A stretch of 64,000 nucleotides of DNA from Chryseobacterium taklimakanense (GTDB lineage: Bacteria > Bacteroidota > Bacteroidia > Flavobacteriales > Weeksellaceae), in contig NZ_LT906465.1 in NCBI RefSeq assembly GCF_900187185.1, forward strand, positions 558,001 through 622,000. Reading direction: 5' to 3'. Below, piece by piece: positions 46,113 through 52,691 of this stretch. Every line of letters begins with the position of its first letter. Position 1 is the stretch's first letter. The notes beneath the pieces were generated by a model. It saw only the letters and a list, made by a program, of their open reading frames with translations, had not been told where the DNA came from and did not search any database. Position numbers and translations under genes: made by a program.

Positions 46113-46470
46113 GCAGTATTTTTAGTTCGGCGACTTGGATTTAACTCGTTAAATTCAGGTCAGAGAATTAAAAATCAAGCACGACAATTTTTTTCACGCA
46201 CGAAATCGCAAAGATTTTCAGAATTTTATTCACGGATTTTGGAAAATTATTCACGCAGAATTTATTCACGCCGTTAAGCTCAAAATTTGTAAAAGTCAAG
46301 CACAATTTTTATACTCAAATCCGTAAGTTTTTTGTAAATTTTTTTTCTGGATTTAGGAAGATCAGCGCAAAGAATTTCAGATTTTAGTCAGTTTTAGAAG
46401 TTTAAATTCAGGTCAAAATTTTGATTTTTCAGACCGAAATTTCTTTTTGATACCGCGCTTCTAATATTGC
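46113..46470. other. cassette C13, no gene
   Basis: About 358 bp with no credible ORF on either strand. Very A/T-rich, with repeated TTCACG motifs (near 46194, 46229, 46252, 46267) resembling those in C9. Ends are a matching arm pair, so it is structurally a cassette. Confidence 0.68.
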
Positions 46471-46602
46471 GCACAACGAAAAAGTGTTTCTGAAGAACGG
46501 GCTACGGAAACTGAAATAACTAAGTATAAACCAAATTAACAACTAAAACCGCAATAACAAGAGGTGCTTTCAACCCCGTTTTTTAGAAACACAGTGTTAT
46601 AG
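46471..46602. repeat. attC-like hairpin S14 (short form)
   Basis: 132 bp, cores GCACAAC / GTTATAG; arms AAAGTGTTTCTGAAGAACGGG / CCCCGTTTTTTAGAAACACAGT. Right arm GTTATAGCCAGTGCT pairs with S15's left arm 14 of 15, mismatch at position 11. Confidence 0.85.
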
Positions 46603-46630
46603 CCAGTGCTTCTTCTTGAATCAATAAATT

Positions 46631-46819
46631 ATGTGTGTAACTCAATTTAGGCGATTATGCCAAGCCTCTGAATTTCGTAGTAAAGGAAGAGAAGAAGATT
46701 TGAAAGACCCAAATCTTGAAGTCAGAAAAGAAACTTACTTCTACAACGGGAGAAGTTATCACTATGTGACTGACAAGCGAAAATTAAAAGGATTAGAAAA
46801 CTATTTAAAACAAAGGTAA
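46631..46819 (+). CDS. small hypothetical protein (cassette C14)
   Basis: 62 aa, basic, not recognised. Stops 1 bp before the DUF2528 gene's ATG, so it is the first gene of a two-gene unit. Ends with a K/R-rich stretch (VTDKRKLKGLENYLKQR). Reverse-oriented relative to the array. Confidence 0.6.
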   Translation: MCVTQFRRLCQASEFRSKGREEDLKDPNLEVRKETYFYNGRSYHYVTDKRKLKGLENYLKQR

Positions 46820-46820
46820 A

Positions 46821-47162
46821 ATGGCAATTAAAACATTCAATTTTAACTATGACTGTCACGAAGCGGAAGCAGTCTTTACAGTAGATACTGATGTATTTAC
46901 AAACGACCACGCAAAAGCAACTTTGGAATTTTTCACTTGGGATTATGATAAAGATAATGACCCAATAACAGAAGTTTTGAAAAAGTATGCAATGGAAGCA
47001 ATTCGGGTTGCTACAAGATATTCATTCAATGTTCGGGGTGTTATTTCAGACTTTAAAGACAAAGAAGGTTTTGCGAGTGTCGATGGTAGTTTAGGTTTAA
47101 CACTTGTGTCAGTAGATGGATATGAATTTGACGATGATAAACTTGATTATACTGTCTCTTAG
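46821..47162 (+). CDS. DUF2528 family protein (cassette C14)
   Basis: 113 aa. Seen: KTFNFNYDCHEAEAVFTVD start and ...FFTWDYDKDNDPITEVLKKYA, matching my memory of DUF2528, a small family known mostly from phages and mobile DNA. Function unknown. Immediately follows the 62-aa gene and stops 6 bp before the left core of S15. Confidence 0.78.
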   Translation: MAIKTFNFNYDCHEAEAVFTVDTDVFTNDHAKATLEFFTWDYDKDNDPITEVLKKYAMEAIRVATRYSFNVRGVISDFKDKEGFASVDGSLGLTLVSVDGYEFDDDKLDYTVS

Positions 47163-47168
47163 CATTGG

Positions 47169-47364
47169 CTATAACGGAAAGGGGCTTTGCGAGGTGCGGG
47201 CTACTGCAACCGAAATTTCAAGAGGTGACCGAACGCTAGCAAAAAGTTTTTCCATTTTTTAAAATTACGAAAAAACTAAAAAATGGAAAAGTTTTTTGCG
47301 GGTACTTTATAGAATTTCACTGAGATTTCCTTCAATCCCGCATCTTGCAAAACCCATGTTGAAC
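47169..47364. repeat. attC-like hairpin S15, cut at its core by an IS91-like element
   Basis: 196 bp, left core CTATAAC, subfamily B. It ends CCCATGTT and is then followed by GAACTAAACC instead of a cassette arm. The missing arm (TTAGCAGAAGTAAT) reappears at 49779. Rejoined, GTTAGCAGAAGTAAT pairs with S16's left arm 14 of 15 with the mismatch at position 11. Confidence 0.85.
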
Positions 47365-47520
47365 TAAACCTTCGGTAGCTTTCTCAGCGCTATATTTAGT
47401 TACTTTGTAAAACTAATTAAAAATCAGTAAAATGGCAACAAAAAAAAGAGTGTAGAAGAGCTTAGAGAAAACAAGATCATCAATCAGGCAAAGCGCGAAG
47501 TTCCGGGATTTGCGGAGCTT

Positions 47521-48381
47521 TTGCATAGGTTTGAACGTACGGTTTCTGTATTGGGAAGAAGCCAAAGTACCTTTCAAAATTACTCCAGACACGTCGCTGC
47601 GGTGTCGCTACATTTCGGAAAAATTCCTACAGAATTGGATCCCGAGCAAATTCACGATTACCTTTTTTACCTTCAGAAAAAATCAAAATCACCTTCACAG
47701 TCGTATTTTAAACACACCGTTTACGGACTTCGATTTCTGCTTAAATCGGAAGGTTTGAGCTATGATTATTTGAGTCTTCCGGAAATTAAAAGAGAGAAAA
47801 AACTGCCTGTAGTGCTTAGTAAACAGGAGGTTTGGCAGATGTTGTCCGGCTGTAAACTTTTAAAACATAAAATTTTGATCGGCATTCTTTACGGCTGCGG
47901 ATTGCGCTGTATGGAAGTTCGAAATCTCCGTTTGTGCGACTTAGATTTTGGTCGAAAACAACTCAAAGTGGTTCAGGGAAAAGGCAAAAAAGACCGCTAT
48001 TTACCACTTTCCGAACATCTGATTCGTGGGCTCAAAAAGTATATCGAAGCGGAAAAACCGGAAGATTATCTCTTTGGAGAACCTCGTGGAGGGCGTGCTG
48101 GTGGCGATTTCGATTCCCGTTACTCCCAGCGCGGCGTTCAGTGGGCGGTAAAGCAGGCATCAAAAACGGCAAATATCCTGAAAGAAGTGAGTGTCCATAC
48201 GCTTCGGCACAGTTTTGCGACGCATCTTCTGGAAGATGGGATGGATATTTTGAGCATCAAAAATCTTCTCGGTCACGAAAGTATCGATACCACGCTGGTT
48301 TATCTTCAAATTGCCCAGCTTTCAACCCAAAAACTCTTTTCACCGCTCGATACCCTTTTTTCAGAATTTGGGAAAAAATGA
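47521..48381 (+). CDS. tyrosine recombinase of the IS91-like element
   Basis: 286 aa from the first in-frame ATG. Seen: SAM-like N-terminal core-binding domain and a full catalytic set: Arg (GCGLRCMEV), Lys (GKGKKDRYLP), HxxR (HTLRHSFATH), His (LLGHESIDTT), Tyr (LVYLQ). It lacks the extra helix between patches II and III that marks integron integrases, so it is Xer-like. Odd: the frame is open back to 47434, and an ATG at 47432 lies one base out of phase across an A8 run, so the true N-terminus probably needs a -1 shift or has a 1-bp deletion. Confidence 0.88.
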   Translation: MHRFERTVSVLGRSQSTFQNYSRHVAAVSLHFGKIPTELDPEQIHDYLFYLQKKSKSPSQSYFKHTVYGLRFLLKSEGLSYDYLSLPEIKREKKLPVVLSKQEVWQMLSGCKLLKHKILIGILYGCGLRCMEVRNLRLCDLDFGRKQLKVVQGKGKKDRYLPLSEHLIRGLKKYIEAEKPEDYLFGEPRGGRAGGDFDSRYSQRGVQWAVKQASKTANILKEVSVHTLRHSFATHLLEDGMDILSIKNLLGHESIDTTLVYLQIAQLSTQKLFSPLDTLFSEFGKK

Positions 48382-49544
48382 GCGGTTTAAAAACCTCAAA
48401 AAAACAGTCAGTTCAACCTCAATCTCAACCTCAATACGAAGTCGCCGATGTTTTAAACAAATTAGGTTCAAAATTGGAAGATTTAGGACTTAATTCTTGG
48501 CAATTACGAACACTTTCAGCGTTGAAAAAATGCCGTACCTCTGCTTTGGGTGGTCATATTGACGCTTGTGATGAATGTGGAAATGTAAGCATCAGTTACA
48601 ACTCCTGCCGAAACCGTCATTGCCCAAAATGTCAGAGCAAAAACCGAGAGCAATGGATTGAAAATCGGGAAACCGAACTGCTTCCGGTACCTTATTTCCA
48701 CGTGGTTTTTACGCTTCCTGATGTATTGAACAAAACCGCGCTTCACGAGCCCAAAATGTTGTACGATTTTTTATTTGAATCTGCCTGGGAAACGCTTCAA
48801 ACGTTTGGTGAAAATCGAGGTTTAAAAATGGGAATGATTGCTGTTTTGCACACTTGGGGGCAGAATCTGAGCCTTCATCCGCATTTGCACTGCATTGTTC
48901 CGGGCGGTGGAGTGGATGAAAGCGGAGCTTGGAAAAATCTACGTTCAGACGGCAAATTTTTGTTTCCGGTAAAGGCTTTGAGTAAAGTTTTCAGGGCTAA
49001 ATTTTGTGAGAAATTAAAAGATAAAAACTTTGAAGAGTATACCAAAATCAGGCAAAATCTGTGGGAAAAGTCTTGGGTTGTTTACGCCAAAAAGCCTTTT
49101 GGAAGCCCAAAATCTGTGGTAGAATATTTGGGCAGATACACGCATAAAATCGCCATCAGCAACCAGAGAATCAGGAAAATTGACGCGGAAACGGTAACTT
49201 TTTCTTACAAAGATTACCGCCAAAAAGGCATCAAAAAGCAGATGGTTTTGAGCCATGAAGAGTTTATCCGCCGTTTTGTGATGCATATTTTACCGAAAAG
49301 ATTTGTAAAAATCCGTCATTATGGTTTTTTGAGCAGCACCTGGAAGCGTATCAAACTTAAAAATCTACAACAAAATTTAGGCATCCAGCCCAAAGAAAAG
49401 CTTCCGCCAAAAGCTTTTCAGCCGAAATGTACGTGTTGTAAAGATGGAAATCTTGTGACGATTGCCACGTTCGATCTACGAGGTCCGCCAAGTTGGTTTT
49501 TGGAGATGAGCCGAAATTTACCTGCTCCTAAATCTGCATTTTAG
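48378..49544 (+). CDS. IS91-family HUH transposase
   Basis: 388 aa from the ATG at 48378, which overlaps the recombinase stop (ATGA). Seen: N-terminal zinc finger (CDECGN ... CRNRHCPKCQ), the HUH motif HPHLHC (about residues 171-176) and the catalytic Tyr segment YLGRYTHKIAISNQR. Longer in-frame starts lie inside the recombinase gene in another frame. Known: rolling-circle transposition through single-stranded DNA. Confidence 0.92.
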   Translation: MSGLKTSKKQSVQPQSQPQYEVADVLNKLGSKLEDLGLNSWQLRTLSALKKCRTSALGGHIDACDECGNVSISYNSCRNRHCPKCQSKNREQWIENRETELLPVPYFHVVFTLPDVLNKTALHEPKMLYDFLFESAWETLQTFGENRGLKMGMIAVLHTWGQNLSLHPHLHCIVPGGGVDESGAWKNLRSDGKFLFPVKALSKVFRAKFCEKLKDKNFEEYTKIRQNLWEKSWVVYAKKPFGSPKSVVEYLGRYTHKIAISNQRIRKIDAETVTFSYKDYRQKGIKKQMVLSHEEFIRRFVMHILPKRFVKIRHYGFLSSTWKRIKLKNLQQNLGIQPKEKLPPKAFQPKCTCCKDGNLVTIATFDLRGPPSWFLEMSRNLPAPKSAF

Positions 49545-49778
49545 CGGATTTGGGTAAGGGAAATGTTAACCTAACGTGAAGGAAAGCACGATAAAACCAA
49601 GAAAAACTCGCCAAAATCACCCACAAAAAAAGAGACTCTTCTCAAAGTCTCTTGTATCTCTAAAAATCTTTTGTCGATAAACCCATAGTGTGGGAAAATA
49701 CCCAACCAAAAGCTGCCGAAGGTTCCGTTCAACAGGGTTTTCATTGTTCGTGCTGCGCACGCAACGAAAACTTAGCTA
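49545..49778. other. right end of the IS91-like element
   Basis: No ORF. Contains a terminator-like stem AGAGACT/AGTCTCT (about 49630-49653), a TGGG-AAAATA-CCCA palindrome (49691-49704), the inner terminal repeat (49712-49733) and the end hairpin (49737-49771). Confidence 0.6.
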
Positions 49779-49796
49779 TTAGCAGAAGTAATTCTT

Positions 49797-50492
49797 TTAC
49801 AGGTCGTTTAAACTTTTCTTTTTCTCGTTATTGATTTTTTCAGAAAATGATTTTCGCGCTTCATCAGATTCTTTTTCTGCTATAACACTTTTGTTTTTAT
49901 CGTAAAGTGAAATTGATGTAATTATTCTTTCGTCACAATCAGAATTATAACCACTCATTAAAAGATACAGCATAGAAAAATTTTTCGCAGAATTATTCCA
50001 AGTTTTTGAGTAAGTTACAGAAGGTAATTCAAAAGAACGACCGCCAATTCTACATCTATCTGTACTTTCTCTTTTATCTAATGTACCTTTTCCATACTTC
50101 AATTCAATGTCATCAGTCAATTTGTTGTCAGGACTTGAAATGCTTATTTTATACAATGTTTCTTTGTAAAACGAAAGAACCATTCCTCTGTTGCTATACT
50201 TATCATTAAGTTTAAAGCCATTTAATTGATAGACTTTTACATTTTCGGAATATGAGCTATAAGACGGACTTTTATAAGTTTCTAATTTGCTTGGAAGTAG
50301 CTTGACAAATGCTGATGAAGAAGAACAAGAATAATCGTCGCACTCCTTTAAAATAAATTTTTTAGAAACTGCTAAAGAGTCAAGTTGAGAAGTTGTGAAT
50401 TTTCCAAGTTTAAATATTCCTAAACCTTCAAAATCTTGTGAAAATGATAATACTGAATAAAATAATGCTAAAAAAATAAATTTTTTTTTCAT
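49797..50492 (-). CDS. secreted hypothetical protein (cassette C15)
   Basis: 231 aa. Not recognised. Seen: signal peptide ending LSFSQ (about residue 19), a Cys/Ser-rich patch (ECDDYSCSSSSAF), then a beta-rich body and a charged C-terminal tail (SEKINNEKKKSLNDL). Exported. Its own hairpin is S15, now parted from it by the IS91-like element. Confidence 0.72.
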   Translation of the reverse strand: MKKKFIFLALFYSVLSFSQDFEGLGIFKLGKFTTSQLDSLAVSKKFILKECDDYSCSSSSAFVKLLPSKLETYKSPSYSSYSENVKVYQLNGFKLNDKYSNRGMVLSFYKETLYKISISSPDNKLTDDIELKYGKGTLDKRESTDRCRIGGRSFELPSVTYSKTWNNSAKNFSMLYLLMSGYNSDCDERIITSISLYDKNKSVIAEKESDEARKSFSEKINNEKKKSLNDL

Positions 50493-50530
50493 ATAAAATC
50501 TTGTTTTAAGGGTTGTTTTGCTATTATTTC

Positions 50531-50725
50531 TGCTAACGGAAAAAGTATTGGCGAAGGACGGGCTACCTTGCAGACAATTTCAAAGGAAAACCGAACCTGA
50601 GCAAAATGCTTTTTCAGATTTCTAAATTACTGAAAAAAGAAATATGAAAAGCATTTTTGCGAATTTTGTTAACTGAATTCTCAAAGACAATATTCACCCC
50701 GTCTTTTGCCAATACTATGTTATCT
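50531..50725. repeat. attC-like hairpin S16 (long form)
   Basis: 195 bp, cores TGCTAAC / GTTATCT, subfamily C; inner hairpin AATGCTTTTTCAGATTTCT / GAAATATGAAAAGCATT. Right arm GTTATCTGCAGTC pairs with S17's left arm 12 of 13, mismatch at position 11. Confidence 0.88.
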
Positions 50726-50735
50726 GCAGTCTTTT

Positions 50736-51275
50736 TTAGTTATGTTGTATTTTTAGAATTTTTTGAGCAATTTCAATCGCTTTTTCAAGAGTTATTCCAT
50801 TTTGTTGGTCAACTTGAAGCTGATTATTTTCCTCTAGAATTTTTGCATTTGGAATAATTCCAGGTTCGTTTTCTTTAGAAATTGTTTTAAGATTTAATGT
50901 ATTCTTATAAGTTGGGATTTCATTTTGTAACCAACCAAAATATGATTCATTATTTATTCGATTTGCATTTTCCCAATCTTCATTTCTCTTTATGAAATTT
51001 TCTTCACTTATTGAAGTCCAAATGTCAAAATTCAGATTTTCTTTGTAATTGATTATTGGAATTTCAATTCTTACTCTGTGAAAAAAATGTTCATCAATTA
51101 TGCATAAACTTTTTTGATATTCAACTCGTTCAGAAATTTCATTTTCAGGAATAGAGTAGTAATAATTTGGATAATCACTTCCAAAAGTTAATGGAATTTC
51201 ATCATAAATTTTTCCGCAACAAATACACTTAAATTTTTCTTCATTTTTTTTATTTAAAAATTGGAATAACTTCAT
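50736..51275 (-). CDS. DUF2199-like protein (cassette C16)
   Basis: 179 aa from the ATG at 51275; the longer in-frame start would lie inside S17. Seen: N-terminal CxxC zinc knuckle (CICCGK), followed by DUF2199-type strand YPNYYYSIPENE and CIIDEHFFHRVRIEIPI. Known: DUF2199 is widespread, function unknown. Single-gene cassette. Confidence 0.82.
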   Translation of the reverse strand: MKLFQFLNKKNEEKFKCICCGKIYDEIPLTFGSDYPNYYYSIPENEISERVEYQKSLCIIDEHFFHRVRIEIPIINYKENLNFDIWTSISEENFIKRNEDWENANRINNESYFGWLQNEIPTYKNTLNLKTISKENEPGIIPNAKILEENNQLQVDQQNGITLEKAIEIAQKILKIQHN

Positions 51276-51308
51276 TGTCAATTTTATACGCGGTTTTGAG
51301 AAGATTGC

Positions 51309-51501
51309 AGATAACGGAAAAAGTATTTGCGAAGGGCGGGCTAAATTTAACTGCAAGTTCAATTTCGCCTGAACGAAGCAAATTGCTTTTTCAGATTGTT
51401 AAATTACAAAAAAATACAATATGAAAAGCAAGTTGCGACTAAATGTATCGGGTTTTTCTATTATATATTCAACCCCGCCTTTTGCAAATACTATGTTATC
51501 G
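51309..51501. repeat. attC-like hairpin S17 (long form)
   Basis: 193 bp, cores AGATAAC / GTTATCG; arms AAAAAGTATTTGCGAAGGGCGGG / CCCGCCTTTTGCAAATACTAT; inner hairpin TTGCTTTTTCAGATTG / ATATGAAAAGCAA. Right arm GTTATCGGCAGTTTC pairs with the array head (52582-52596) 14 of 15, mismatch at position 11. Confidence 0.88.
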
Positions 51502-51510
51502 GCAGTTTCT

Positions 51511-52566
51511 TTATTTCAATTCATTTAGTAAAACAGGATAAAATTCCTCAAATTTTTTATATTTTTTTCTTTTAGTTTCGTAAGTATTTAGTTTTTTTGA
51601 TACTGTTTCAACTAATTCAAATCCGACACTTTTCTCAAATTCAAGAAGTTTATCCGCTTTTTCGTTTCCAAATTTTGAACGGCTAATATTTATGACGATA
51701 GCACGAAGCAAAATTTCATTAAAAACATATTTCCATTGACTATATCCTTGTTGTTTGCCACTTTTTTCAAGTTTTTTGTCATAGTATTTAGTTCGTAAAT
51801 TTTCAATTTCTTTTTCATATTTTTTAGACAGCGGATTAACGAATGAATGTCCAAATTCGTGCAAAATCATATCTGTTTCTAAATAATCATTGTCAAAATG
51901 CGGATAAAAATCAATTTCTCCATTCGGACCAATGACAGCATAAACTTCTTTTTCTCCTTTCTGATTAGTAATTTCAGCGTTAAAACCTCCCGTATGAACT
52001 AATGGCGCTAGAATAAGATTGTATGAAGAAAGTTTTGTTCCGTAATAATCTTCTAAATAATCAGGCAAATATCTGATTGTTTTAGATTGTAAAATTTTAT
52101 TGATTATTTTTTCATTAATTGGTTTGATGGCTTTTAAATAATTTTGAAATAGACTGTCCTGATTAAATTTGATTAATTCATTTCTAAACTCTTCAAGTAA
52201 ATATTCTTTTCCTTTTGTGATACTTTCATCTTCGGCATCTGATTTGGTTTTAATTTTTTCAAATTTTGGAAAGTCTGAATATTGAAGTGTCCATTCAATA
52301 GGTCTATAATATGAAAAATTATATTTTTTAGAAATTGTATCAAATAATGCGACTGCACGATGATTTTTCAAAGATGCTAACTTTTGGTCAAGAGTATTTT
52401 TATAAATATTTGCGTGTTTGTTGACTAAAAAGTAATTATCAAAATAGGCAACTGAATAAAGTGTCTCTATTCTGTCATCAATTGAGATATTCAGTTTTGC
52501 TTTTTGTCCAAAAATCAAATTTGAATAAAATAAAATAAATGTTAAAATGTAAAATTTTTCTTTCAT
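51511..52566 (-). CDS. secreted DUF4932 zinc metallopeptidase-like protein (first cassette, C17)
   Basis: 351 aa from the ATG at 52566; the upstream in-frame start lies in the promoter/core. Seen: signal peptide ending LIFGQ, then a gluzincin-like active site MILHEFGHSFVNPL (HExxH at about residues 236-240) with downstream acidic residues. Known: DUF4932 proteins are predicted periplasmic metalloproteases. As the cassette nearest the head promoter it should be the most strongly expressed. Confidence 0.83.
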   Translation of the reverse strand: MKEKFYILTFILFYSNLIFGQKAKLNISIDDRIETLYSVAYFDNYFLVNKHANIYKNTLDQKLASLKNHRAVALFDTISKKYNFSYYRPIEWTLQYSDFPKFEKIKTKSDAEDESITKGKEYLLEEFRNELIKFNQDSLFQNYLKAIKPINEKIINKILQSKTIRYLPDYLEDYYGTKLSSYNLILAPLVHTGGFNAEITNQKGEKEVYAVIGPNGEIDFYPHFDNDYLETDMILHEFGHSFVNPLSKKYEKEIENLRTKYYDKKLEKSGKQQGYSQWKYVFNEILLRAIVINISRSKFGNEKADKLLEFEKSVGFELVETVSKKLNTYETKRKKYKKFEEFYPVLLNELK

Positions 52567-52581
52567 TGACGCTGTTTTTCT

Positions 52582-52596
52582 GAAATTGCCGATAAC
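52582..52596. other. array head core site (attI-like)
   Basis: AAATTGCCGATAAC ends cassette C17 on the right. Unlike the 17 other right ends, it is followed by ACTCAAATATACGC rather than a hairpin. This is what the junction between an attI site and the first cassette would look like. Assignment as attI is inference. Confidence 0.65.
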
Positions 52597-52599
52597 ACT

Positions 52600-52631
52600 C
52601 AAATATACGCAATACTACTCAACATACAAAA
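52600..52631 (-). promoter_or_regulatory. candidate cassette promoter (Pc-like)
   Basis: On the - strand TTTTG (52631-52627), 19 nt, TATATTTG (52607-52600): an exact fit to the Bacteroidetes -33/-7 consensus. It ends 4 bp before the head core and points into C17 and the whole array. Confidence 0.65.
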
Positions 52632-52637
52632 CAAATG

Positions 52638-52654
52638 TAAACTACAGTAGTTTA
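52638..52654. promoter_or_regulatory. 17-bp palindrome upstream of the array promoter
   Basis: TAAACTAC-A-GTAGTTTA, a perfect inverted repeat 8 bp upstream of the -33 box. TGTAAAC occurs at 52636 and again at 52669, 33 bp (about three helical turns) apart. Possible repressor or recombinase binding site. Confidence 0.5.
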
Positions 52655-52691
52655 GCATTATATCCGATTGTAAACGCTTATATACGGTATT

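Larger units (their letters stand above)
47361..49778 (+). mobile_element. IS91-like element with tyrosine recombinase and HUH transposase
   Basis: About 2.4 kb. Carries a Xer-like recombinase and, overlapping it by 4 bp, an IS91/Y1-type HUH transposase. Ends: GTTGAACTAAACCTTCGGTA near 47358 and its imperfect inverse at 49712-49733 (19 of 22 over the pair), then a terminal palindrome GTTTTCATTG...CAACGAAAAC (49737-49771). No target duplication is evident beyond the shared TT, as expected for the family. Bacteroidetes IS91 relatives commonly carry this recombinase. Confidence 0.82.
30696..52596 (-). mobile_element. integron-like gene cassette array (17 cassettes)
   Basis: Seventeen hairpin sites (S1-S17 below) separate 17 cassettes (C1 between S1 and S2 ... 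C17 between S17 and the head). Every cassette starts (+ strand) GTT+12 nt after a hairpin and ends 12 nt+AAC before the next; the two 15-mers are complementary apart from a recurrent G.T at position 11. Since the hairpin's outer arms belong to two different cassettes, the crossover must lie at the hairpin base, as in integron attC sites. The right end has a core without hairpin plus a promoter, so the array reads leftward on the - strand. No integrase gene is present. Known parallel: CALINs (attC clusters lacking integrase). Exact mechanism is inference. Confidence 0.8.

Noticed and set aside
47521-48381. The tyrosine recombinase as the array's integrase
   Set aside because: It overlaps an IS91-type transposase by 4 bp within an element that itself interrupts a site, it lacks the integron-specific insertion, and it points away from the head.
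49712-49778. A short eighteenth attC site at the right end of the IS91-like element
   Set aside because: It has a core-like GTTCAAC and a hairpin, but its arms pair with the element's own left end and the right core is ATTAGCA; it is better explained as the element's terminus.
30696-51501. Hairpins as plain MITEs or REP elements
   Set aside because: The arms outside each hairpin pair with the far end of the adjacent gene unit, not with each other, and no target duplication is seen. A MITE would not track gene units.
30696-52596. CRISPR array
   Set aside because: Repeats are far too long, spaced by whole genes, and no cas genes are present.
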